Shown here: positions 1-5,684 of the stretch, piece after piece
Numbering within the stretch: the stretch's first letter is position 1
Layout: every line of letters starts with the position of its first letter
Assembly (NCBI GenBank): GCA_003455715.1
Contig: DMQJ01000511.1
Span: 693-10,045 of the forward strand
Origin: Acidimicrobiaceae bacterium
GTDB lineage: Bacteria > Actinomycetota > Acidimicrobiia > Acidimicrobiales > Ilumatobacteraceae
Length of the DNA: 9,353 bases
Direction: 5' to 3'
The notes under the pieces: generated by a model
What the model was told of the DNA's origin: nothing
Seen by the model: only the letters and a program-made list of their open reading frames with translations
Databases searched by the model: none
Position numbers and translations under genes: made by a program

Positions 1-333
1 TTCAATTCCAAGGAGACGGCGGACAACCTGAAGAAGAGCGGCGCCTTCGTCCCGGGCATCCGGCCGGGCGAGCAGACCGCGAAGTACATCGACAAGATCA
101 CGACCCGCCTCACGCTGATCGGCGCGGTCTACATCACCCTGGTGTGCCTGCTGCCCGAGTTCATGAACAGCCAGTACAACGTGCCGTTCTACTTCGGGGG
201 CACTTCGCTGCTGATCGTGGTGGTGGTCACCATGGATTTCATGGCGCAGCTCCAGGCCTACCTCATGTCTCACCAGTACGAGAGCCTGCTCAAGAAGGCG
301 AACTTCAAGGGCTCGGGTTTCCCGGTGAGGTAG
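1..333 (+). CDS. secY: SecY protein translocase subunit, C-terminal 110 residues (5' end outside window)
   Basis: This is the C-terminal part of the SecY channel of the Sec translocon, which moves unfolded proteins across or into the cytoplasmic membrane with SecE and SecG. The frame is open from base 1 to TAG at 331-333. The fragment starts in the cytoplasmic loop between TM8 and TM9, with the [10 protein letters not shown] and PGIRPG motifs. Its Arg21 aligns with E. coli Arg357, needed for SecA/ribosome interaction. TM9 is about residues 38-55 and TM10 about 61-82, followed by a basic cytoplasmic tail ending KGSGFPVR. The odd point is that the stretch with [18 protein letters not shown] and MSHQYES is the proteobacterial form. 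Actinobacterial SecY, as I know it, has a tail of the type GLDTVKQIESQL...RNYEGFLK. It aligns without gaps to the E. coli tail as I remember it. It lies 4 bp before infA. Identity is certain; phylogenetic origin is the open question. Confidence 0.97.
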   Translation, partial: FNSKETADNLKKSGAFVPGIRPGEQTAKYIDKITTRLTLIGAVYITLVCLLPEFMNSQYNVPFYFGGTSLLIVVVVTMDFMAQLQAYLMSHQYESLLKKANFKGSGFPVR

Positions 334-337
334 GACG

Positions 338-556
338 ATGGCGAAGGAAGAGACGATCCAGATGCAGGGCGAGGTGGTGGAAACCCTGCCCAACGCGATG
401 TTCCGGGTGAAGCTCGAGAACGGGCACGTGGTCCTCGGCCACATCTCCGGGAAGATGCGGATGCACTACATCCGTATTCTCCCTGGCGACAAAGTGCAGG
501 TAGAGCTCACTCCGTACGACCTCACCCGAGGTCGCATCACGTATCGCTACAAGTAA
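338..556 (+). CDS. infA: Translation initiation factor IF-1
   Basis: IF-1 is a small OB-fold protein that occupies the ribosomal A site of the 30S subunit during initiation and assists IF-2 and IF-3. The 72-residue product is full length and carries the family core: [32 protein letters not shown] and the end [11 protein letters not shown]. The ATG at 338 follows the secY stop by 4 bp, and the purine run GAGGTAGGA (327-335), which spans the secY stop, serves as ribosome binding site, so translation is probably coupled to secY. The N-terminal two thirds ([27 protein letters not shown]) resemble betaproteobacterial IF-1, whereas the RGRITYRYK end fits Gram-positive and actinobacterial forms. In actinobacteria adk and map usually lie between secY and infA; neither is present here. 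Confidence 0.97.
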   Translation: MAKEETIQMQGEVVETLPNAMFRVKLENGHVVLGHISGKMRMHYIRILPGDKVQVELTPYDLTRGRITYRYK

Positions 557-581
557 TCAGGTCACGAAGAGGCACGCACCC

Positions 582-695
582 ATGAAGGTCCGACCGAGCG
601 TCAAGAAAATCTGCGAGAAGTGCAAGGTCATCCGTCGCCACGGGCGCGTCATGGTGATCTGCGAGAACCCCCGTCACAAGCAGCGCCAGGGCTGA
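582..695 (+). CDS. rpmJ: 50S ribosomal protein L36 (bL36, zinc-binding form)
   Basis: This 37-residue protein is the smallest large-subunit protein and is bound in the 23S rRNA core near the base of the L7/L12 stalk. It starts [15 protein letters not shown] and ends PRHKQRQG. The zinc ligands Cys11, Cys14, Cys27 and His32 are all present, so this is the C+ (zinc ribbon) form. The ATG at 582 has AAGAGG (567-572) upstream at good spacing; the gap from infA is 25 bp and that to rpsM is 12 bp. The [11 protein letters not shown] segment is of Gram-positive type, in contrast to the proteobacterial look of the secY and infA products just upstream. It is the canonical neighbour of infA and rpsM. Confidence 0.97.
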   Translation: MKVRPSVKKICEKCKVIRRHGRVMVICENPRHKQRQG

Positions 696-707
696 GGAAG
701 TAACACG

Positions 708-1088
708 ATGGCACGTATTTCCGGCGTCGACATCCCCCGCGAGAAGCGGCTGGAGATCTCGCTCACCTACATCTTCGGTATCGGCAAGCCGACGGCGCAG
801 CGCATCTGCGCCGAGACCGGCCTCGACCCCAACGAGCGGGTTCGCAACCTCACCGAGGATGAGGTCAACCAGATTCGTGTCTGGGTCGACAGCAACCTCA
901 CCGTCGAAGGCGACCTGCGCCGCGACGTGGCGCAAGACATCAAGCGCAAGATCGAAATCGGGTGCCTGCAGGGCGTTCGCCACCGCAAGGGCCTGCCGGT
1001 ACGCGGCCAGCGCACCCACACCAATGCTCGTACCCGCAAGGGCCCGAAGAAGACCGTCGCCAACAAGAAGAAGGCTGTGAGGAAGTAA
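708..1088 (+). CDS. rpsM: 30S ribosomal protein S13 (uS13)
   Basis: S13 sits in the head of the 30S subunit, contacts the P-site tRNA through its C-terminal tail and forms bridges to the 50S. The 126-residue product starts [14 protein letters not shown] and has the helix-two-turn-helix segment with [11 protein letters not shown] (21-31). It carries the S13 signature [14 protein letters not shown] at 99-112 and a Lys/Arg-rich tail ([13 protein letters not shown]). The ATG at 708 is preceded by a strong Shine-Dalgarno GAGGAAG (694-700) that overlaps the rpmJ stop. Its TAA shares one base with the rpsK ATG (TAATG), so the two are likely translationally coupled. It is the first canonical gene of the alpha operon. 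Confidence 0.98.
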   Translation: MARISGVDIPREKRLEISLTYIFGIGKPTAQRICAETGLDPNERVRNLTEDEVNQIRVWVDSNLTVEGDLRRDVAQDIKRKIEIGCLQGVRHRKGLPVRGQRTHTNARTRKGPKKTVANKKKAVRK

Positions 1089-1486
1089 TGGCGAAGCCGA
1101 AGCCGGGCGGTCGTCGCCCCCGCAAGCGCGAGCGCAAGAACGTCACCAATGGTGTCGTCCACATCAAGAGCTCGTTCAACAACACCATCGTCAGCATCAC
1201 CGACACCGAGGGCAACGTCATTTCGTGGGCGTCGTCCGGTGGGGTGGGCTTCAAGGGGAGTCGCAAGAGCACCCCGTTCGCTGCTCAGCAGGCCGCCGAG
1301 AAGGCCGCCCGCGCCGCGATGGAGCACGGTCTGCGCCGCGTCGAAGTGCAGGTGAAGGGGCCGGGTTCCGGCCGCGACACCGCGGTGCGCAGCATCCAGA
1401 ACACCGGCATCGAGGTCACCTCGATCAAGGATGTCACCCCCGTACCCCACAACGGCTGCCGTCAGCCCAAGCGCCGCAGGACCTGA
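1088..1486 (+). CDS. rpsK: 30S ribosomal protein S11 (uS11)
   Basis: S11 forms part of the platform of the 30S subunit, where it lies beside the mRNA exit (Shine-Dalgarno) region with S7 and S18. The 132-residue product has a basic N-terminal extension ([14 protein letters not shown]), the core motifs [15 protein letters not shown] and [19 protein letters not shown], and a conserved PHNGCR near the C terminus. Asn122 there corresponds to the E. coli asparagine known to become isoaspartate. The start ATG at 1088 overlaps the last base of the rpsM stop codon; a typical in-frame start lies nowhere else nearby. The stop is 6 bp before rpsD. Length and sequence are normal for the family. Confidence 0.98.
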   Translation: MAKPKPGGRRPRKRERKNVTNGVVHIKSSFNNTIVSITDTEGNVISWASSGGVGFKGSRKSTPFAAQQAAEKAARAAMEHGLRRVEVQVKGPGSGRDTAVRSIQNTGIEVTSIKDVTPVPHNGCRQPKRRRT

Positions 1487-1492
1487 TCAACC

Positions 1493-2110
1493 ATGGCTCG
1501 TTACACCGGCCCGAAGGTGCGCGTCTCCCGCCGCCTCGGCATCAACATCTTCGAAAACGAGAAGGGCCGCAAGGCGCTTGAGCGCCGTCCCTTTCCGCCC
1601 GGCGCTCACGGTCGCACCCGTCGTCGTGGCAACCCCAGCGAGTACCTGGCCCAGCTGCAGGAGAAGCAGAAGGCCAAGTACATCTACTGCGTCCTCGAGC
1701 GCCAGTTCCGCAACACCTACGAAGAGGCTGTGCGTCAGCAAGGCCCCACGGGTGAAAACCTGCTTCGCCTGCTTGAGCTGCGTCTCGACAACGTGGTGTA
1801 CCGCGCCGGTTGGGCCAGCACCCGTCCGCAGGCCGGCCAGTTCGTGAGCCACGGCCTCATCCAGGTCAACGGCAAGCGAGTCGACATCCGCAGCTACCGG
1901 GTGAAGAAGGGCGACGTCATCAGCCTGTCGCCCAAGGCTCAGGCCATGATCGTCATCCAGCACAACCTCGATGTGCTCGACCGCTCCGTGGTCGGCTGGC
2001 TCGAGCAGGGCGACGGCGGCAAGCAGGTCACCGTCCGCGACCTGCCCCAGCGTGAGCACATCGACGTTCCTGTCCGCGAATCGCTCATCGTCGAGCTCTA
2101 CTCGAAGTAA
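1493..2110 (+). CDS. rpsD: 30S ribosomal protein S4 (uS4, zinc-free form)
   Basis: S4 is a primary 16S rRNA-binding protein that nucleates assembly of the 30S body. It is a translational repressor of the alpha operon in E. coli and lies near the mRNA entry channel. The 205-residue product begins MARYTGPKVRVSRR and lacks the N-terminal cysteine cluster, so it is the zinc-independent C-minus form, as in mycobacteria. An S4 RNA-binding domain begins near residue 93 (RLDNVVYRAGWASTRPQ, then FVSHGLIQVNGKRV), and the protein ends in the usual VELYSK. ATG 1493 is 6 bp after rpsK; the only ribosome-binding-like stretch is a weak CAGGA inside the rpsK end, consistent with coupling. A long minus-strand reading frame opposite this gene is a codon-bias shadow. 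Confidence 0.98.
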   Translation: MARYTGPKVRVSRRLGINIFENEKGRKALERRPFPPGAHGRTRRRGNPSEYLAQLQEKQKAKYIYCVLERQFRNTYEEAVRQQGPTGENLLRLLELRLDNVVYRAGWASTRPQAGQFVSHGLIQVNGKRVDIRSYRVKKGDVISLSPKAQAMIVIQHNLDVLDRSVVGWLEQGDGGKQVTVRDLPQREHIDVPVRESLIVELYSK

Positions 2111-2122
2111 GAGGAACCCCGC

Positions 2123-3055
2123 ATGCTCGTCATCCAGCGCCCCATCGTCGAAGCCCTTGGCGACGACAGCTCGTCGCGTCAGCGGTTTGCCGTCGGCCCC
2201 CTCGAGCCCGGCTTCGGCCACACCATTGGCAACTCGCTGCGCCGCACCCTGCTCTCCAGCATCCCCGGTGCCGCGATCACGGCCGTCCGTTTCGACGACG
2301 CGCTGCACGAGTTCGACACCATCAACGGTGTCAGCGAAGACGTCACCGACATCATCCTCAACATCAAGGACATCGTGCTCACGAGCACGGCCGAGGAAGA
2401 CGTCACCCTGCGCCTCGACGTGCGTGGCCCGGCAGAGATCAGCGCGGGCGACATCAAGTGCCCGTCGGAGATCGAGATCCTCAACAAGGATCTGCACATT
2501 GCCAGCCTCAACAGCAAGGCTCGCCTTGCGGTGGATCTCACGGTCAGCCGTGGCCGTGGCTACCTCAGCAGCGACCGCGACTCGCAGAACCGCACCATTG
2601 GCGTGGTGCCGATCGACGCCATCTTCTCCCCGGTGCGCCGGGTGATGTTCGAGATCGAGCCCACCCGCGTGGAGCAGAGCACCAACTACGAGCGTCTCGT
2701 CCTCGACATCGAGACCGATGGCAGCATCACCCCCCGTGAGGCCCTCGCCTCTGCCGGCGCCACCCTGCGCTCGCTGGTGGATCTGGTGGCCAACCTCAGC
2801 GACGAGCCCCAGGGCCTCGAGCTGGGCGAGGTGGCCAGCACTGCGGCCGTGTCGCCCGACCTCGACCTTCCCATCGAAGACCTCGACCTGTCGGAGCGTC
2901 CGCGCAACTGCCTGAAGCGCGCCCAGATCAACAGCGTCGGCGAGCTGCTCACCAAGACCGAGGACGACCTCCTCAACATCACCAACTTCGGCCAGAAGAG
3001 CCTCGACGAGGTCAAGCAGAAGCTTGACGAGCGCGGCCTGACGCTGCGCGGCTGA
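2123..3055 (+). CDS. rpoA: DNA-directed RNA polymerase subunit alpha
   Basis: RpoA dimerises to nucleate RNA polymerase assembly, and its C-terminal domain binds UP elements and activators. The 310-residue product has the N-terminal assembly domain (about 1-230), with GFGHTIGNSLRR ending at Arg41, the counterpart of the E. coli assembly residue Arg45, followed by TLLSSIPGAA. An acidic linker follows (about 231-249). The C-terminal domain (250-310) starts PIEDLDLSERPRNCLKR. Its Arg259, Asn262 and Lys265 occupy the positions of E. coli Arg265, Asn268 and Lys271 used for DNA minor-groove contact, and the FGQKSLDEVK helix is intact. Motifs such as MLVIQRP and EDVTDIILNIK are actinobacterial in style. 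The SD GAGGAA (2111-2116) lies just before ATG 2123; the gap to rpsD is 12 bp. Confidence 0.98.
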   Translation: MLVIQRPIVEALGDDSSSRQRFAVGPLEPGFGHTIGNSLRRTLLSSIPGAAITAVRFDDALHEFDTINGVSEDVTDIILNIKDIVLTSTAEEDVTLRLDVRGPAEISAGDIKCPSEIEILNKDLHIASLNSKARLAVDLTVSRGRGYLSSDRDSQNRTIGVVPIDAIFSPVRRVMFEIEPTRVEQSTNYERLVLDIETDGSITPREALASAGATLRSLVDLVANLSDEPQGLELGEVASTAAVSPDLDLPIEDLDLSERPRNCLKRAQINSVGELLTKTEDDLLNITNFGQKSLDEVKQKLDERGLTLRG

Positions 3056-3077
3056 GGAAACAAGGAGAGACACCGAC

Positions 3078-3449
3078 ATGCCCGCCACCCCGCGCCGCGC
3101 CCGTAACTTTGGCGGCGATGCCGCCCACCAGAAGCTGATGATGGCCAACTTGGCCGCGTCGCTGTTCGCCGCCGAGGCCATCGTCACCACCGAGGCGAAG
3201 GCCAAGGCCCTTCGCCCGATCGCCGAGAAGCTCATCACCAAGGGCAAGAAGGCTCAGGAAGGCGAGCCGCTGCGGGTTCACCGCATTCGCCAGATCCAGG
3301 GCTACCTGGGCGACAAGGAGATGACCCACAAGTTGGTCAACGACATCGCCCCCCGCTACGAGGAGCGCAACGGTGGTTACCTGCGCATCCTGAAGCTGGG
3401 TCCGCGTCAGGGCGACAACGCCCCGATGGCGCGCATCGAACTGGTCTGA
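3078..3449 (+). CDS. rplQ: 50S ribosomal protein L17 (bL17)
   Basis: L17 is a large-subunit protein near the polypeptide exit tunnel and is encoded directly after rpoA in most bacteria. The 123-residue product has the family N-terminal region (GGDAAHQKLMMANLAASLF), the signature TTEAKAKALRPIAEKLIT starting at residue 37, and the actinobacterial-type ending GPRQGDNAPMARIELV. ATG 3078 has a clear Shine-Dalgarno AAGGAG (3062-3067). It is 22 bp downstream of rpoA and 19 bp upstream of the dacB-like gene, with no terminator-like hairpin in between, so transcription probably continues. Confidence 0.98.
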   Translation: MPATPRRARNFGGDAAHQKLMMANLAASLFAAEAIVTTEAKAKALRPIAEKLITKGKKAQEGEPLRVHRIRQIQGYLGDKEMTHKLVNDIAPRYEERNGGYLRILKLGPRQGDNAPMARIELV

Positions 3450-3468
3450 CCCACAGCGGGCACGCCCG

Positions 3469-4881
3469 ATGGGTCGCCGGGGGCCATCCCTCGTTGCGCT
3501 CGCCGCAGTCGCGGCAGTTCCTGCCGTGCTACTCGGCGGCCTGGTGCTCGTCGCCAACGCTCAGCGCCCCACAGCGTCGCCGACTCCGTCATCGACCACC
3601 GTCGTCACTCCGTCCACGACACCGACGCCGTTGTTCTCGTTTCGGCGCGCGCCGGGCGTGTTGGTTGCCGACCACCACGACGGTGTGGTGGCAATGGCCG
3701 CCGACCCACTCATGGCAGCGGTCGACAGTCAGTCGTGCGCTGCGGTGGCGGCCGACGGGGTCGTGGTGGCAGCAGCCAACCCGGGCGCTGCGCTCATCCC
3801 CGCGAGCACGTTGAAGGTGCTCGTGGCTGCCGTCGCACTCGACGTGCTGGGAGGCGACCATGTGTTCACCACCGAGGTGCGCGGCGCAACCCCTGTGAAC
3901 GGAGTGGTGCAGGGCGACCTCGTGTTGGTGGGTGGCGGCGACCCCGTGTTGAGCGAGTCGTGGTACGCCGAGGCCAGTCCGGCCCGACGACGACCGCCCA
4001 ACGTGATAACGAGCGCGGAGGCACTCGCCGACGCCGTCGTTGCCGCGGGGATCACCCAGGTGACCGGCCGGGTGGTGGGCGACGGCAGTCGCTACGACGA
4101 CGAGCGCTATCCACCCGGGTGGGCGGCTGACCTACGGGGCACCATCGACTTTCCTCCCATCGGGGCGCTGACGATCAACGACACCACCAGCCGAGCAGAT
4201 GTGGTGGGTAGCGACCCTGCCGGTCATGCGGCGGCCGTGCTCGACCAACTGCTTCGCGATCGAGGCGTGGAAGTGAGCGGCCAACCGGCAGTGGGGGTGG
4301 GACCTCCTGGCTCCGCCGTCCTGGCGTCGCTGCAGTCGGCCCCACTGACCACGCTGGTGCGTGAGTTGCTCTCTACCAGCGACAACGGTGCGGCCGAGTT
4401 GCTGGTGAAGGAGTTGGGGCTGGTGGCAGCGGGTCAGGGCTCACGCGTTGCCGGTGTGCAGGTGATCGTCGATCGGCTCACAGCATGGGGGGTTCCGACG
4501 GCAGGCATCCAACTCACCGACGGTTCGGGCCTGTCACGCGACAACCGTCTCAGCTGCGACACGCTGCTGGCCGTGCTGGCGCGTACAGCGATGACCGATC
4601 CGCTCGGACAAGGGATGGCCATCGCGGGGGAGGACGGCACCACGCTGGCTGGCCAGCTCGAGGTGCCCGGGGTGGAGGGCGTACTGCGTGCCAAGACTGG
4701 CTCACTCACGGGTGTGAAGGCCCTCGCCGGCTACTACCCGGCGGGCGATCGTACGATTGCGTTCGTGCTGGTGCTGAACGGCTCCGGGGCCGGCGAGTTC
4801 GCCGACGAGTGGGGGCTGCTCACCGACGCGCTCATCGCCGCCGCAGACGCGGCCCTCGACGAAGAGGCCCTGGCCCCATGA
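3469..4881 (+). CDS. dacB: D-alanyl-D-alanine carboxypeptidase/endopeptidase, PBP4 (S13) family
   Basis: The product is a serine DD-peptidase of the PBP4/peptidase S13 family, which trims or cleaves peptidoglycan peptide cross-links outside the membrane. The 470 residues start with an export signal or anchor (hydrophobic 7-31, possible cleavage after the Ala29-Asn30-Ala31 motif) and a low-complexity Thr/Ser/Pro linker (about 34-55). The catalytic motifs are complete: SxxK as Ser113-Thr-Leu-Lys116, SxN as Ser304-Asp-Asn306, and KTG at 409-411 (RAKTGSLTGVKALAGY). The spacing from SxxK to SxN (191 residues) is shorter than in E. coli PBP4, implying a reduced inserted domain. ATG 3469 follows rplQ by 19 bp with only a weak GCGGG as ribosome binding site; the TGA overlaps the truA ATG. 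In many actinobacteria dacB lies near tilS/hpt instead, so this location is unusual. Family call is firm; the exact orthology is less so. Confidence 0.9.
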   Translation: MGRRGPSLVALAAVAAVPAVLLGGLVLVANAQRPTASPTPSSTTVVTPSTTPTPLFSFRRAPGVLVADHHDGVVAMAADPLMAAVDSQSCAAVAADGVVVAAANPGAALIPASTLKVLVAAVALDVLGGDHVFTTEVRGATPVNGVVQGDLVLVGGGDPVLSESWYAEASPARRRPPNVITSAEALADAVVAAGITQVTGRVVGDGSRYDDERYPPGWAADLRGTIDFPPIGALTINDTTSRADVVGSDPAGHAAAVLDQLLRDRGVEVSGQPAVGVGPPGSAVLASLQSAPLTTLVRELLSTSDNGAAELLVKELGLVAAGQGSRVAGVQVIVDRLTAWGVPTAGIQLTDGSGLSRDNRLSCDTLLAVLARTAMTDPLGQGMAIAGEDGTTLAGQLEVPGVEGVLRAKTGSLTGVKALAGYYPAGDRTIAFVLVLNGSGAGEFADEWGLLTDALIAAADAALDEEALAP

Positions 4882-5684
4882 GCCGACGCTTCCGCATGAC
4901 GGTCGCCTACGACGGCACCGACTTCCACGGCTTCGCCGAGCACCCCGATGCACGAACGGTGATGGGTGAGTTGCGGACCACGATCGAACGGGTAACCCGC
5001 CAGACCGCTCACCTCGTAGGAGCCGGGCGAACCGATGCAGGGGTGCATGGCTGGGGGCAGGTGGTGAGCGGCGACCTGCCCGACTCGATGGACGAGGCCG
5101 CCTTGGCCGACCTGCAACGCCGCGTGAACCGCATGCTGGCCCCCGAGATCGCCGTACGCGACGCCGAGTTCACCGACGACCCCGACTTCAACGCCCGTTT
5201 CAGCGCCTCGTATCGGCACTACCGCTATCACATCGTCAACACGCCAGAGCCCCACCCGCTGCTGGCGCGCACCGCGTGGCACGTTCCGCAGCCGCTGCAA
5301 CTGTGGGCGATGCAGTTGGCGTGCGATCCGCTCATCGGCGAGCACGACTTCTCCACATTCTGCCGTCGCCCGAAGGTGAGCGAGGGGAAGCCGCAGCGGT
5401 CGATGACCCGACGCGTGCTCAGCGCAGGGTGGAAGGAAGTGCCGGGTGACGTGCCCGGGCTGCTGCGGTTCGAGATCCGGGCCACGGCGTTCTGCCACCA
5501 GATGGTGCGCTCCATCGTTGGCACCCTCGTCGATGTCGGCCACGGCAAGCTGCACGCCGGCGACATGCGGGCCATCCTCCTTCGTGGCGACCGGGCCGCA
5601 GCCGGGCAGGTGGCGCCGCCCCAGGGTCTGGTGTTGTGGGAGGTCGGCTACTCCACCGGCCCCACGCGTTCCGCCGGAGCGTAG
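4878..5684 (+). CDS. truA: tRNA pseudouridine(38-40) synthase TruA
   Basis: TruA isomerises uridines 38, 39 and 40 in the anticodon arm of many tRNAs. The 268-residue product carries the catalytic motif GAGRTDAGVH with Asp53, counterpart of E. coli Asp60. It also has the FNARFSASYRHYRYHI block (104-119), a DFSTFCR segment, and the C-terminal ATAFCHQMVRSIVGTLVDVG motif. The first loop reads FHGFAEHP where most homologues have a GWQ-type sequence; the rest of the fold motifs are normal. The ATG at 4878 overlaps the dacB stop by four bases (ATGA), so translation is probably coupled and a longer upstream reading in this frame is not needed. Position after rplQ is common in actinobacteria, here with dacB in between. 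The last 37 bp overlap the end of the minus-strand CotH-like gene. Confidence 0.96.
   Translation: MSRRFRMTVAYDGTDFHGFAEHPDARTVMGELRTTIERVTRQTAHLVGAGRTDAGVHGWGQVVSGDLPDSMDEAALADLQRRVNRMLAPEIAVRDAEFTDDPDFNARFSASYRHYRYHIVNTPEPHPLLARTAWHVPQPLQLWAMQLACDPLIGEHDFSTFCRRPKVSEGKPQRSMTRRVLSAGWKEVPGDVPGLLRFEIRATAFCHQMVRSIVGTLVDVGHGKLHAGDMRAILLRGDRAAAGQVAPPQGLVLWEVGYSTGPTRSAGA
5648..5684. other. Convergent 3' overlap of truA and the CotH-like gene
   Basis: The last 12 codons of truA (stop TAG 5682-5684) and the last codons of the minus-strand CotH-like gene (stop at 5650-5648 read on minus) share 37 bp. No intergenic space is left for a conventional terminator for either unit. The only nearby dyad is a 5-bp stem, GGCCG (5686-5690) with CGGCC (5695-5699), and no T-run follows it. 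Confidence 0.85.

Noticed and set aside
1487..3247. A 586-codon open frame on the minus strand across rpsD, rpoA and the start of rplQ
   Set aside because: It lies opposite three unmistakable conserved genes; such long antisense frames are expected in GC-rich DNA with strong third-position bias, and the translation shows no recognisable domain.
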